Source: Candidatus Paracaedibacteraceae bacterium
GTDB lineage: Bacteria; Pseudomonadota; Alphaproteobacteria; UBA6184
Reading direction: 5' to 3'
DNA: 64,000 nucleotides
Assembly (NCBI GenBank): GCA_024236035.1
Contig: JACKLG010000001.1
Span: forward strand, 124,001-188,000
The position numbers and the translations under genes are program-made. This document shows, in pieces, positions 25,286-34,855 of this stretch (the stretch's first letter is position 1; each line of letters begins with the position of its first letter). The notes beneath the pieces were generated by a model. That model had not been told where the DNA came from, ran no database searches, and saw nothing but the letters and a program-made list of their open reading frames with translations.

Positions 25286-26025
25286 TGGCTTTAATGAACA
25301 ATTCATTGGTAAGAAGAACCATTTCTAGCATAGTTTTAGTACCATCTCTTTTACTGCTGATTGCAAAAGGTGGTGTTTGGTTTGACCTTTTGTGTATTAT
25401 CTTAACAACTTTCTTATTATTGGAATGGGGCAAGTTATGGTGGACGTATTTGCATAATAATTATATCAAGCTGTTTGATATAATTATTATTTCTGTGGGG
25501 ATACTTTACATTGCTTTGGCCATGTATAAATATTGGACCTTAAAAGATAATCAATACAAACAAATTATGACATTTTTGATTGTTTGGAGCACAGATGTTG
25601 GTGCGTACATATTAGGCAAGAATTTTGGAAGAACACCACTGGCTTCTACAATTAGTCCCAAAAAAACGTGGGAAGGTTTTTGGGGCGGAACGGCAATGTG
25701 TGTTTTAATTTGTTCCATTGTTTCGTACATTCAATTGGCAAGCTTGAGCCCCCAAACAAATTCTTTTATGTTTATAAAGAGTTTTTTTAGTGGTGTCACT
25801 TTGTTTTCAATGTTGGTATTTTCAGTTAGGTATACGTTTTATAGTGTTTTTGCTCATTTGGGCGATTTGCTAGAATCTTGGGTTAAACGATACGTTGGCA
25901 TCAAAGATTCAAGCCAATTAATACCTGGACATGGTGGTTTTTTGGATCGCTTTGATAGTTTTCTTTCTGTTTGTTTGGCGTATTATCTGAAAGATTTATT
26001 ACATTATTACGGGATATTTTTCTAA
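25285..26025 (+). CDS. cdsA: Phosphatidate cytidylyltransferase
   Basis: A 246-residue membrane enzyme forming CDP-diacylglycerol from phosphatidate and CTP. It has several hydrophobic membrane segments. The C-terminal family signature is intact: ESWVKRYVGIKDSS, then PGHGGFLDRFDS, with the conserved KR, KD and DRxDS residues. It is slightly shorter than E. coli CdsA. It closes the operon and meets ruvX tail to tail. Confidence 0.94.
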   Translation: MALMNNSLVRRTISSIVLVPSLLLLIAKGGVWFDLLCIILTTFLLLEWGKLWWTYLHNNYIKLFDIIIISVGILYIALAMYKYWTLKDNQYKQIMTFLIVWSTDVGAYILGKNFGRTPLASTISPKKTWEGFWGGTAMCVLICSIVSYIQLASLSPQTNSFMFIKSFFSGVTLFSMLVFSVRYTFYSVFAHLGDLLESWVKRYVGIKDSSQLIPGHGGFLDRFDSFLSVCLAYYLKDLLHYYGIFF

Positions 26026-26036
26026 ATTTTTTAAAA

Positions 26037-26513
26037 TTATTCGTGATTTTGATAAGATAAAAAATCTAAAAACGTTTGTAGAATTATGCTGGCTGCAACA
26101 GCATCTATGTGATCTTTCCGTTTAGACCTAGACATATCTACATCTAACAATACCCGTTCTGCAGACACAGTAGTCATTCTTTCGTCCCATAATAGAATAG
26201 GTAAATTTACTGTATTAGCAAGAGATTCAGAATATTTTTGCACCAAAACGCAACTTTTGCCTTCTTCCCCATTCATATGAACTGGATAACCTACGATTAA
26301 ACTTTTTACTTCGTATTCTTGGATAATCTTTTGAATTTCTGAAAGTTCTGAAAACTTATTTTTACGGTGAATAGTTTTTAAAGGGCTTGAAATTCGGCAG
26401 GCACTATCGCTTACAGCTGTGCCTACAGTTTTTGTTCCAATGTCTAATGCCAACAGTCGATGTGGTAATGTTGCAACTTTTTGGCGAAAATCTAAAAATT
26501 TTTTATAAATCAT
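26037..26513 (-). CDS. ruvX: RuvX/YqgF family RNase H-fold nuclease
   Basis: A 158-residue protein of the putative pre-16S rRNA nuclease / Holliday junction resolvase family. Motifs seen: LALDIGTKTVGTAVS (first catalytic Asp, about 23), IVGYPVHMNG (about 73-82), LWDERMTT (Glu, about 107) and the final Asp in KDHIDAVAASIIL. The first 18 residues extend beyond the minimal domain. Family evidence favours a role in 16S rRNA 5'-end maturation. Confidence 0.92.
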   Translation of the reverse strand: MIYKKFLDFRQKVATLPHRLLALDIGTKTVGTAVSDSACRISSPLKTIHRKNKFSELSEIQKIIQEYEVKSLIVGYPVHMNGEEGKSCVLVQKYSESLANTVNLPILLWDERMTTVSAERVLLDVDMSRSKRKDHIDAVAASIILQTFLDFLSYQNHE

Positions 26514-26601
26514 GAAAGTTTACTATTCCTTAAGTCCCGTCTGGCAATCTGAGTACAGTTAACCATCTATAGCGAAAAAATATAACGATTACGAGGCTAA
26601 A

Positions 26602-26790
26602 ATGGATATTACAAAAAAATCAGCTGAGCTGATGCTGGATTTAGTAGAGATTAAGCTTAGCATGATGCAAGTTAATGACAGGGATGACGCAAAAGAGCTT
26701 TCTAGTTTACGCGCATGTAGAGAAGAATTGCTAAAAATAATTCATAGCTCAAAAAAAACAATCTCTTCAGAAACTTTTCAAAAGTTATAA
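26602..26790 (+). CDS. Small conserved-looking protein of unknown function
   Basis: A 62-residue, probably helical soluble protein (MDITKKSAELMLDLVEIKLS, then MQVNDRDDAKELSSLRACRE). GAGG SD lies seven bases upstream. It lies divergent from ruvX. The even spread of charged and hydrophobic residues suggests a real coding sequence. I recall similar short proteins in other Alphaproteobacteria but cannot name a family. Confidence 0.6.
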   Translation: MDITKKSAELMLDLVEIKLSMMQVNDRDDAKELSSLRACREELLKIIHSSKKTISSETFQKL

Positions 26791-26874
26791 ACAACCTTTG
26801 TTAGTATTAAGTTGAGCCATCACCTGTCAAATTTTATGTACCTTTCTTTTTTAGGAGATTGGTTGATTTAAACA

Positions 26875-27756
26875 TTATGGTAAAGGATCTTCATTTGCCC
26901 AAGCAATTTGGTATACGTGAGCTTGTGTCAATTTCATAAAAGTAGCGCAGTCTACACCTACTCTTAAAATACGTTTTCCCAAAGGGCTTCTGGGGTTATG
27001 CATAATAACAACCACAGTTAAACGATCACGACCACACATTTGACAAGGTTCATTTCGATCTTCTAAACGCATTTGTTCTGTCCAACCAAATGAAGGTATT
27101 GCCCGTGCAAGCGGATATCTTTCTGCAGTCCCATATGCTGCCAACCAATAACGCAACCAAGCCCTTTGTATATTGGCCAAAAAATGCCAATGAAACGGAG
27201 CAAATGGGAATGCGTCTCGATGTGCGGCTGCTCTTAGGTTTTTACGTAAAATAACCGCGGGATCAACTGGCACAACAGGAGGAACAAACACACCAACGAT
27301 ACCTGGATTTCCAGCTGGAGCTGGCCCCAAGGCATGACGATAAACTGGTCTAACCTCTACTTCTTCTACTGCAGCTCGAGCTGCTAAACCTAGCTCTTCT
27401 TCCACTTCCTCGGCTACTGCCAGTAAGTCTGCATCTGCTACAGCGTCGGCCCTGAAACCAAAGCCCCACTCTGGAGAAGGAGAACGGCTTCTCCTGAAGC
27501 CTTCCATATCTACATCTTCGTTATCACTAGAATCTATTGGTGAAGCGGAGCTGCAATCCATCCCCCCACTTGAAGATGTTGATGAAGCGGACGTATCGTC
27601 TCTCATATATACAGCATGGTAGCCAGAGCCAGAACCTGAATCCGCATGCAAAAATGGAGCTGGATCTTTTGCTGCTGCACCTGCGTCTAGTAAACTTGAT
27701 GCATCATTAATCGAAATGCCTAACAAGAATGTAAGGATTAATGCTGTTTTATTCAT
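26875..27756 (-). CDS. Exported protein with acidic/RS-like region and C-terminal Cys motif
   Basis: A 293-residue protein with a signal peptide (MNKTALILTFLLGISINDAS); I chose ATG 27756 over 27810 because AGGGA lies just upstream and the peptide then starts correctly. Residues 36-85 are Ser/Gly/Asp-rich and 88-97 read RRSRSPSPEW, an RS-like motif. Residues 105-135 are acidic helix; 138-165 are Pro/Val-rich. The C-terminal domain (about 180-293) holds C238-x2-C241 and VGVDC270, a pattern seen in zinc-ribbon-like domains, though the fourth ligand is unclear. Function unknown; composition resembles eukaryotic nuclear proteins, so a host-directed role is possible. Confidence 0.6.
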   Translation of the reverse strand: MNKTALILTFLLGISINDASSLLDAGAAAKDPAPFLHADSGSGSGYHAVYMRDDTSASSTSSSGGMDCSSASPIDSSDNEDVDMEGFRRSRSPSPEWGFGFRADAVADADLLAVAEEVEEELGLAARAAVEEVEVRPVYRHALGPAPAGNPGIVGVFVPPVVPVDPAVILRKNLRAAAHRDAFPFAPFHWHFLANIQRAWLRYWLAAYGTAERYPLARAIPSFGWTEQMRLEDRNEPCQMCGRDRLTVVVIMHNPRSPLGKRILRVGVDCATFMKLTQAHVYQIAWANEDPLP

Positions 27757-27802
27757 AATTTCCCTGAAATAATTTTTAATTTTGTTTATATGTAGTAACA
27801 AC

Positions 27803-27858
27803 CTTGACAATTGTCAAGTTTTTATTATTTCTGGTAAAGTAAATTTACAATTGTTCAG
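27803..27858. promoter_or_regulatory. Palindromic candidate operator between divergent genes
   Basis: CTTGACAATTGTCAAG (27803-27818) is a perfect 16-base palindrome, and a second imperfect ACAATTGT core lies at about 27847-27854. On the minus strand the palindrome supplies a -35 (TTGACA) with TACATA 17 bases on, ahead of the exported gene. The core ACAATTGT is shared with the palindrome before the XRE regulator at 52480-52495. Confidence 0.5.
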
Positions 27859-27859
27859 A

Positions 27860-27888
27860 TTGTGAAATTTTTCTAAATATGGTATAAA
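27860..27888 (+). promoter_or_regulatory. Candidate promoter for gltX
   Basis: TTGTGA (27860-27865) and TATAAA (27883-27888) with a 17-base spacer, 22 bases before the gltX ATG. GGAGG at 27901-27905 is the ribosome binding site. Confidence 0.55.
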
Positions 27889-27909
27889 AACACCTCGTAT
27901 GGAGGTTTT

Positions 27910-29295
27910 ATGACAGTTATTACGCGTTTTGCCCCAAGCCCTACTGGTTACCTACACATTGGAGGTGCTAGAACAGCTTTATTTAACTGGCTGTTTGCCC
28001 GACACTATGGTGGAAAGTTTTTATTGCGCATTGAAGATACGGATCGGGCTCGATCCACTGATGATGCGATTAATGCTATTCTTAAAGGGTTAACCTGGTT
28101 AGGTCTTGATTGGGATGAAGAGCCTGTTTTTCAATTTTCTAGAGCATCAAGACATATTGAAGTGGCTGAAGCTATGGTAAAGTCTGGTCATGCTTATTAT
28201 TGTTACTGTTCTGCTGAAGAATTGGAGCAAATGAAGCAACAAGCAGCTGCCGAAGGCAGACCACCTGTATACGATGGTCGCTGGCGCGATAGAGACACAA
28301 GTGAAGCACCCAAAGATATAAAACCTGTTATTCGCATGAAAATGCCAAAAGACGGGGAAACCGTTATTCATGATACAGTGCAAGGTATCGTTACCGTACA
28401 CAACAATCAATTAGATGATATGATTTTATTGCGTAGCGATGGAACACCAACATATATGTTGGCCGTTGTGGTAGATGATCATGATATGGGAATTACGCAC
28501 ATTATCCGTGGAGATGATCACTTAACCAATGCTTTTAGACAAAAACAAATATATGAAGCTATGGGCTGGCATGTCCCTTCTTTCAGTCACATACCATTAA
28601 TTCATGGGCAAGATGGTGCAAAATTATCAAAACGACACGGTGCATTAGGGGTTGAAGCTTATGACGCCATGGGATTTTTACCTGAGGCGATGCGCAATTA
28701 TTTAGTTCGATTAAGCTGGGCCCATGGCGATGACGAAATTTTTTCAACTCAACAAGCCATTGAGTGGTTTGATGGAACCAGCATTGGAAAATCTGCAGCC
28801 CGATTTGATATGGTAAAATTAACAAGTTTAAACGGACATTACATACAAGAATCCAGCAATGACCGTTTAGTATACCTATTAAAAGAACAATATCCGGATT
28901 TAACCGCTGAACAACTTTACCGTATACAGCACGGAATGGAAGGTTTAAAAAAACGGGCAAAAACATTGATTGAGTTATGGGAGAATGCTCAGATTTATGT
29001 ATGGGATGTTCCAAATATTTATACTGAAAAAGCAAAGAGCTTTTTGATGGATAAAGCCTTGTTACAACAGTTGTGGAACAGCATGGCTGAAGTAAATGTA
29101 TGGGAAGAAGGTCCACTACATGACTGGGCAAAACAATTTTCTGAAAGTAACAATATAAAATTAGGCGATATCGCGCAACCTATTCGAGCAGCATTAACAG
29201 GTTCTACCGTTTCACCAAGCGTATTTGAAATAGCTGCCGTAATTGGAAAAGACTTAACAGAAAAAAGATTTCAACAAGCGTTAGATTTAAATTAA
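27910..29295 (+). CDS. gltX: Glutamyl-tRNA synthetase
   Basis: A 461-residue class I synthetase charging tRNA-Glu. The HIGH-type motif is in PSPTGYLHIGGARTALFNW (7-25) and the KMSKS-type motif is KLSKRHG (about 239-245). Anticodon-binding helical domains follow. Many Alphaproteobacteria have two GltX enzymes, one of which also charges tRNA-Gln; which one this is cannot be decided here. secB follows after 13 bases. Confidence 0.97.
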   Translation: MTVITRFAPSPTGYLHIGGARTALFNWLFARHYGGKFLLRIEDTDRARSTDDAINAILKGLTWLGLDWDEEPVFQFSRASRHIEVAEAMVKSGHAYYCYCSAEELEQMKQQAAAEGRPPVYDGRWRDRDTSEAPKDIKPVIRMKMPKDGETVIHDTVQGIVTVHNNQLDDMILLRSDGTPTYMLAVVVDDHDMGITHIIRGDDHLTNAFRQKQIYEAMGWHVPSFSHIPLIHGQDGAKLSKRHGALGVEAYDAMGFLPEAMRNYLVRLSWAHGDDEIFSTQQAIEWFDGTSIGKSAARFDMVKLTSLNGHYIQESSNDRLVYLLKEQYPDLTAEQLYRIQHGMEGLKKRAKTLIELWENAQIYVWDVPNIYTEKAKSFLMDKALLQQLWNSMAEVNVWEEGPLHDWAKQFSESNNIKLGDIAQPIRAALTGSTVSPSVFEIAAVIGKDLTEKRFQQALDLN

Positions 29296-29308
29296 AGGAG
29301 CAATAAAA

Positions 29309-29776
29309 ATGTCGGCAGAACAAACATTAATGAACATGCAATTAGATGTAAATGCACAGTTTATTAAAGACTTATCATTTGAAAACCCACAAATTTTAAA
29401 AATGTTACAAGGTGGGGATCAACTACCTGATATTGACATTAAAATCAATGTTAATCATGCATCATTAGAGCAAGAACATACGCATGAAGTAAGTTTGGTT
29501 GTTCAAGCAAAAGGGACAAAAGAAGGTACTGATGTGTTTGTATTAGAATTAACTTATGCAGGAATCTTTACCGTAAAAAACATTGAAGAAAACCTATTAC
29601 ACCCAGTATTAATGATTGAATGTCCTCGCATTTTATTCCCTTACGTACGTAACATTATTTCTGATCTTACGCGCGATGGCGGATACCCACCATTATTATT
29701 AAAGCCTGTTGATTTTGCTGATTTATACCGCATGCGTTTAGAACAGTTGGCAGCAGACCCTAAAGGTACAGCTTAA
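29309..29776 (+). CDS. secB: SecB protein-export chaperone
   Basis: A 155-residue tetrameric cytosolic chaperone that keeps preproteins unfolded and delivers them to SecA. It has the family segments AQFIKDLSFENP (about 16-27), VKNIEENLLHPVLMIECPRILFPYVRN and DGGYPPLLLKPVDFADLY. GGAG SD upstream. Its presence fits the large number of Sec-exported proteins in this window. A terminator follows at 29802. Confidence 0.97.
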   Translation: MSAEQTLMNMQLDVNAQFIKDLSFENPQILKMLQGGDQLPDIDIKINVNHASLEQEHTHEVSLVVQAKGTKEGTDVFVLELTYAGIFTVKNIEENLLHPVLMIECPRILFPYVRNIISDLTRDGGYPPLLLKPVDFADLYRMRLEQLAADPKGTA

Positions 29777-29801
29777 TAAGTATATATAAAGCAGTATTTC
29801 A

Positions 29802-29835
29802 AAAGAGGTAAAACTAGGTTTTATCTCTTTTTTTT
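29802..29835 (+). terminator. Intrinsic terminator after secB
   Basis: Stem AAGAGGTAAAAC / GTTTTATCTCTT (one G-U pair) around a TAG loop, followed by a run of eight T. Confidence 0.88.
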
Positions 29836-29959
29836 ATATAAATCGATTTTTTCGGAGGTATTGAATTTTTAATATTCGTAGTGTATTCATATTTTATTTA
29901 GTATAGCAAATAAACATTCCACACACGTCATTTACACGATTTAACCACAGGAAAAAATA

Positions 29960-31156
29960 TTGCAAGTTTTAGAACAGTTTTTTAATACAACGGTCCCTAA
30001 TTTAAACGGGCTGAAAATTGCAGTTGCTGTATCTGGCGGGGCAGACAGTATGGCGTTGTGTTTAGGATTGAACGAAATATCAGCAGCATATAACTTAAGT
30101 ATTACTGCGTTAACGGTAGACCACAAATTACGTCCAGAATCAGGTAGTGAAGCTGAACAAGTACATAATTGGTTGATGGATCGTAATATGCATCATGAAG
30201 TATTAACATGGAAACACTCTGGTATTAATAGCAAGATTCAAGAAGAAGCGCGAAAGGCAAGATATTCTTTATTAACGAATTATTGTAAACAGCATAGTAT
30301 TGAATATCTATTTTTAGGTCATCATTTATACGACCAATTTGAAACATTTATGATGCGATTATCCCATCAAAGTAGCTTAAAAGGGCTAACATGTATGGCC
30401 CCCATTAAACAACGAGACGGGATTAATTTATGTCGACCTTTTTTAAATGTTTGCCCAGAGGAATTAAAAAGTTATCTGCGAGAACATTCCCAACCATGGC
30501 TGGAAGACCCCAGCAATAAGATGGAGCATTATGAACGCATACAATGGCGGAAATGGTCTCCAGAACTTATAGAATTAGGCATCTCACCAGAAATTATTGC
30601 AAATGTTTGCGAAAAGCTACGCTTAGAAAATGATGCATTAGATTGGTCTGTAGACGATTGGATGCAACGCAATACAATATGGCATAAAACGTTGAAATAT
30701 ATTCACTTTGACGCAGTTAATTTTAGAAATCTTCCATCTGTATTAGCAAAACGAATAATGATACGAATGGCGTCTAAGGTTCGGGGTATTGAGTTGACGG
30801 CGTTAGATATACGACACAATTTAACATTTCCTTACCAACATTTATGCACACATCCGTTTAAACCCTTTACATTTGGGGGGTGTTATTGGATGCGCTTTCA
30901 TAAGCGTATTTATGTCGTACGTGAATGGGACAAGTGTCCAGAAAGTTTATCAACCAAAGAAGATATATTATACGATCACCGGTTTGTATTAAAAGATTTA
31001 CCCATGCACGCAAATATTCAACCTATGCGTAAAAAATATTGGCCTTTTTTTAAACATCAATTAGATGAACCTGACATACCGTATCAAGTGTTCTTATCCT
31101 TCCCTATTTGTATTACTAAGGAAGAATTAATACTGCCTAATAGTATATTTGATTAA
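29960..31156 (+). CDS. tilS: tRNA(Ile)-lysidine synthase
   Basis: A 398-residue PP-loop ATPase that converts C34 of the CAU-anticodon tRNA-Ile to lysidine, making it read AUA. The PP-loop is SGGADS in VAVSGGADSMALC. The TVDHKLRPESGSEA and LGHHLYDQFETFMMR segments are typical of TilS. The best start is TTG 29960, with AGGA about ten bases upstream; no in-frame ATG lies early enough. The C-terminal region is less conserved. Confidence 0.92.
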   Translation: MQVLEQFFNTTVPNLNGLKIAVAVSGGADSMALCLGLNEISAAYNLSITALTVDHKLRPESGSEAEQVHNWLMDRNMHHEVLTWKHSGINSKIQEEARKARYSLLTNYCKQHSIEYLFLGHHLYDQFETFMMRLSHQSSLKGLTCMAPIKQRDGINLCRPFLNVCPEELKSYLREHSQPWLEDPSNKMEHYERIQWRKWSPELIELGISPEIIANVCEKLRLENDALDWSVDDWMQRNTIWHKTLKYIHFDAVNFRNLPSVLAKRIMIRMASKVRGIELTALDIRHNLTFPYQHLCTHPFKPFTFGGCYWMRFHKRIYVVREWDKCPESLSTKEDILYDHRFVLKDLPMHANIQPMRKKYWPFFKHQLDEPDIPYQVFLSFPICITKEELILPNSIFD

Positions 31157-31196
31157 AATAAAAAATACTTATCTTCTAAATAAGAAAGGCCAAATC

Positions 31197-31733
31197 ATGA
31201 TCCAGAAGTTATTTAGCATTCTATTTTGTACCTTTTTGGTTATAGGGTGTTCTAATGATAACAAAGACCCTTTAAACACAGTTTCTTATGTTGATTTACA
31301 AAAATATATGGGAACATGGTACGAAATCGCAAGTTTTCCGACTTGGTTTCAAAAAGGGTGCACGAGAACTACGGCAACGTACATGCTGAATGCTGATAAC
31401 AAAGTAAAAGTACTGAACAAATGCTTTAAACCTGATTCAAAAGGAAATTTAACACCTTCTACGGCAGAAGGAACCGCATATGTTGCAGACCCTATTACCA
31501 ATGCAAAATTAAAAGTTAGTTTCTTTTGGCCTTTTTCAGGAGATTATTGGATTATTGAGTTAGCTTCGGATTATAAATATGCCGTTGTGGGTCATCCAGA
31601 TCGTGATTATCTGTGGATATTAAGTAGATCGCCTTATATGGATTCTAAAACATATGCAGACTTATTAAAAAGAGTTAAAATCAAGGGGTTTGATATCCGT
31701 CGGTTAAACAAAACTGTTCAACCAGTGAAGTAA
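31197..31733 (+). CDS. blc: Blc-type outer-membrane lipocalin lipoprotein
   Basis: A 178-residue lipocalin. A lipoprotein signal (LFSILFCTFLVIGC, lipobox VIGC) is followed by the lipocalin start motif KYMGTWYEIASFPTWFQKGC, and the bacterial lipocalin signature GHPDRDYLWILSRSP lies near residue 138. The family binds lipids such as lysophospholipids at the outer membrane. I placed the start at ATG 31197 behind AAAGG rather than at 31149, which overlaps tilS and would precede the signal peptide. Confidence 0.93.
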   Translation: MIQKLFSILFCTFLVIGCSNDNKDPLNTVSYVDLQKYMGTWYEIASFPTWFQKGCTRTTATYMLNADNKVKVLNKCFKPDSKGNLTPSTAEGTAYVADPITNAKLKVSFFWPFSGDYWIIELASDYKYAVVGHPDRDYLWILSRSPYMDSKTYADLLKRVKIKGFDIRRLNKTVQPVK

Positions 31734-31835
31734 GTATAAAGCGGCGTATTTACACAAAAAATATTTTTAACTTTAATATCTGAAAAAACTTCAGTATGAT
31801 CCCCTTACATACTAATTAAAATATCGAGTTTATTT

Positions 31836-33080
31836 ATGCAGCGTTTGCCATCACCCAAGTTGGCTTGGTTTTCATTATCTTTATTTTACATGTACCAATA
31901 TATATTACGTGTATTTCCAAGTATTGCAGAACAAGAATTGCGAAATGATTTGCTGTTAAGCGCTGTGGATTTTTCCACACTGGGCGCAATGTATTTATAT
32001 GCATATGGAGGCATACAGGTTCCTTTGGGCGTAATTGTAGACCGATTAGGACTTAAAAAAGTTGCATTAACTGCCATTATTTTGTGTATTTTAGGTGCAT
32101 TTTTATTTTATGCATCTTCATCTTTATGGCATCTGCAAATAGGTCGTTTATTAATGGGAATTGGCTCTGCTCCTGTATTTATGTGTGCATTAAAAATTTG
32201 TTCTGATTACATACCTGATGGAAAACGTGGCATATACATGGGCGCAACGTTAGCCATGGGAACGTTAGGCGCGCTTACGTCTGGTAATTTGGTGGTGATT
32301 TTATTAGATGATCATGGATGGCGATATACCATATTAATTTTAGGATTATTAGGCATTCTGATTATTGGGTTAATTTTATTTAACATTCCCAAACAAATTA
32401 ATCATTCACACAAAGAATTTTTAAATTTAGAAACCTTAAAAAAAGTTTTTAAAAATAAAACTGTATATGCGTATGGTATTTTAGGGTTAGGTTTTTTTGC
32501 TTCTTTAACGGCATTTACCGATTTATGGGGAACAGCTTATCTTGCAAAGCGATATGGCATTGAAAGATCCGAAGCAGCGGCAGCATCCATGATGATGTAT
32601 ATAGGATTGTCAATTGGAAGCATTTTATTACCCTGGTATTTTGAAAAGAAAAACAGACTGTTAGTTGGGTTTAAATTATGTATGTTTGTACTGACAGCTT
32701 TATTCTTGGCCTTTATTTTATTACCTAACTTATCTTTCGCTGGCATTAAAATTATTATGTTTTTTATGGGGATGCTTTCTGGATCTATTATGATGGTGTT
32801 TACTGGAGCAGCCCTGCATACTACTCAAGAAACTTCAGGAATGACTATTAGTATTATAAATACCTTTAATATGTTTGGGGGCGGCATTTTAAACCAGATT
32901 ATAGGTATTTCTTTATATTGTTTTTGGGATGGAACTTTAAATAGTTCATCAGTTCCTCAATATTCTATTCAAATGTTTAATAAATCCTTTTTATTTACGT
33001 TCGGCAGCTTATTTTTTATATGTTGCATGATTGCCTTAAGTCTAAGCAGCAAAATGTCTAAGAAACAGAGAAAAAATTGA
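31836..33080 (+). CDS. MFS transporter
   Basis: A 414-residue major facilitator protein with about 12 hydrophobic segments and a central cytoplasmic loop (about 183-205). It has the MFS loop 2-3 motif as GVIVDRLGLKKV (about 67-78) and LQIGRLLMGIGSAPVF in helix 4. N-terminal YQYILRVFPSI resembles the D-galactonate/phthalate-type symporter group (a YxxRxxPS pattern), but the substrate cannot be assigned. It stands alone, followed by a weak terminator. Confidence 0.85.
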   Translation: MQRLPSPKLAWFSLSLFYMYQYILRVFPSIAEQELRNDLLLSAVDFSTLGAMYLYAYGGIQVPLGVIVDRLGLKKVALTAIILCILGAFLFYASSSLWHLQIGRLLMGIGSAPVFMCALKICSDYIPDGKRGIYMGATLAMGTLGALTSGNLVVILLDDHGWRYTILILGLLGILIIGLILFNIPKQINHSHKEFLNLETLKKVFKNKTVYAYGILGLGFFASLTAFTDLWGTAYLAKRYGIERSEAAAASMMMYIGLSIGSILLPWYFEKKNRLLVGFKLCMFVLTALFLAFILLPNLSFAGIKIIMFFMGMLSGSIMMVFTGAALHTTQETSGMTISIINTFNMFGGGILNQIIGISLYCFWDGTLNSSSVPQYSIQMFNKSFLFTFGSLFFICCMIALSLSSKMSKKQRKN

Positions 33081-33118
33081 CTTTTTGGCATTTTTCTGAT
33101 ACCAACGGAGTAAGTAAG

Positions 33119-33150
33119 AAACCCAAAAATTAGAAAACTTAGGGTTTTTT
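33119..33150 (+). terminator. Possible weak terminator after the MFS gene
   Basis: AAACCC (33119-33124) pairs with GGGTTT (33142-33147) around a 17-base loop, followed by T residues. The stem is short and the loop long, so this is tentative. Confidence 0.4.
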
Positions 33151-33222
33151 TACTATTTTGGGCTAACCTAACACCCAGGGTTTAGATTCCAAATAAAGAA
33201 AATCAATAAGGATTTAAAAAAA

Positions 33223-33474
33223 ATGTCAACAAAAACAACAGAGAAAACACCAAATGTTCAGGATTTATTTTTGAACACCCTAAGAAAAGATAAAGCATCC
33301 GTAGTAGTATTTTTAGTAAATGGCGTAAAATTACAAGGTACCATTACTTGGTTTGATAATTTTTCTATGCTATTACGTAGAGACGAGCATTCACAATTGA
33401 TATATAAACATGCTATATCAACTGTTATGCCACTTAACCCGTTTATATTAAATGGAACAGCAGAAAACGATTAA
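33223..33474 (+). CDS. hfq: RNA chaperone Hfq
   Basis: An 83-residue Sm-like hexamer subunit that pairs small RNAs with mRNAs. Sm1/Sm2 motifs are present: VQDLFLNTLRKDKASVVVFL, NGVKLQGTITWFDNFSMLL and YKHAISTVMP. The usual KH of the Sm2 motif is seen in YKHAIST. Its end overlaps hflX by 23 bases, the classic hfq-hflX arrangement. Confidence 0.97.
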   Translation: MSTKTTEKTPNVQDLFLNTLRKDKASVVVFLVNGVKLQGTITWFDNFSMLLRRDEHSQLIYKHAISTVMPLNPFILNGTAEND

Positions 33475-34804
33475 AAATCACAATTTAAATTTTATCTTAT
33501 CAGAGGCCCAGGAATTAGATTTACGCACAATGAATCTGCCTGGGCTGCTTTGTTGGGTATCGTATGTACATTATCCCAACTCTGCTGTTACTGATCGCCA
33601 AGCACGCCTTGAAGAAGATTGCGGTTTAGTTAAAGCAATTAACCTTGAGGTTGCCGGTTCAAATATTTATCCCTTAAAAAAAATACGTTCTTCGACTTTG
33701 ATTGGTGAAGGACAATTACAAGACCTAAAACTTAATATTAAAAACAACGATTGTAATATTGTGTTTTTAGACGCTTTTTTAACCGGGTTACAACAACGCA
33801 ATCTTGAAAAAGAATTAGGTGTTAAGGTATATGATCGCCCTGGGTTCATTATTGAAATTTTTGCCAGACGTGCGCAAACTGCAGAAGGTCGATTGCAAGT
33901 TGCATTAGCTGCTTTAAATTACGAAAAAACACGATTAGTCCGCATGTGGTCCCACCTTGAACGCCAACGGGGAAGCCTTGGCTTTATTGGGGGCCCTGGA
34001 GAATCGCAGCTGGAAATGGACAAACGTATGCTGGATGTAAAAATCCAACGATTAGAAGAAAAACTGGCCGACGTAACCCGGACAAACCATTTACAAAAAA
34101 AAGCACGAGAGCGTTCTGATTTATTAAGTGTGGCTTTAATTGGATATACCAATGCAGGGAAATCCACATTATTTAACACACTAACAAAAGAAACCGTATT
34201 CGCAAAAGATTTGTTGTTCGCAACATTAGATACAACACGCCGGAAATTAAAGCTTTCCTCTGGTCGTCAAATCATTTTATCCGATACGGTAGGATTTATT
34301 TCGGACCTGCCCCCACAGTTAATTGCTGCATTTCAAAGCACATTAGAAGAAACTTTAGACGCAGATATTATTTTACATGTGCAAGACATTACTTCCCCCC
34401 AAATGTTAGACCATGAACAAGAAGTTTTTAGAATTATCCAAAAAATCTTAAAAAAACGCGCAGATTATTCGCCCAGTAAAATTATTCCCGTATATAATAA
34501 AATTGATTCTGCACCTGATGGTATGGTTGCCTCTTTAAAAGAAGCCTATCCAGAAGCAATGTTTATTTCTGCCATCGAACAAACTGGTCTGAATGAATTA
34601 TTGCAAACATTAGACCAGCAGCTGGGTATTAATGATCAACAGTACTGTATTCTGTTAGGTTTAGATGAAGGCAAGGCCTTAGCCTGGTTACATCAGCATG
34701 GGCGTGTTACGTTAAAAGAATTTGAAGAAGATCACATAAAAGCTGTTGTTTATTTAAGTGTGCCTTTATATCAATATTTTGAAAAACACATACTGCATAA
34801 GTAA
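33452..34804 (+). CDS. hflX: GTPase HflX
   Basis: A 450-residue ribosome-binding GTPase that splits stalled ribosomes under stress. The N-terminal HflX domain includes GEGQLQDL and a glycine-rich linker SLGFIGGPGESQLEMDKR (about 170-187). The G domain has P-loop GYTNAGKST (about 230-238), DTVGFISDLP (G3) and NKID (G4). Its start lies inside the 3' end of hfq. Confidence 0.95.
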   Translation: MEQQKTIKNHNLNFILSEAQELDLRTMNLPGLLCWVSYVHYPNSAVTDRQARLEEDCGLVKAINLEVAGSNIYPLKKIRSSTLIGEGQLQDLKLNIKNNDCNIVFLDAFLTGLQQRNLEKELGVKVYDRPGFIIEIFARRAQTAEGRLQVALAALNYEKTRLVRMWSHLERQRGSLGFIGGPGESQLEMDKRMLDVKIQRLEEKLADVTRTNHLQKKARERSDLLSVALIGYTNAGKSTLFNTLTKETVFAKDLLFATLDTTRRKLKLSSGRQIILSDTVGFISDLPPQLIAAFQSTLEETLDADIILHVQDITSPQMLDHEQEVFRIIQKILKKRADYSPSKIIPVYNKIDSAPDGMVASLKEAYPEAMFISAIEQTGLNELLQTLDQQLGINDQQYCILLGLDEGKALAWLHQHGRVTLKEFEEDHIKAVVYLSVPLYQYFEKHILHK

Positions 34805-34855
34805 AACTCTTTTTTAAAGGCTATCTTCTAATCTATTGTAACTTTTAGAGTGATG

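Noticed and set aside
28583..29131. Long minus-strand frame inside gltX
   Set aside because: Shadow of the conserved synthetase; no start signals.
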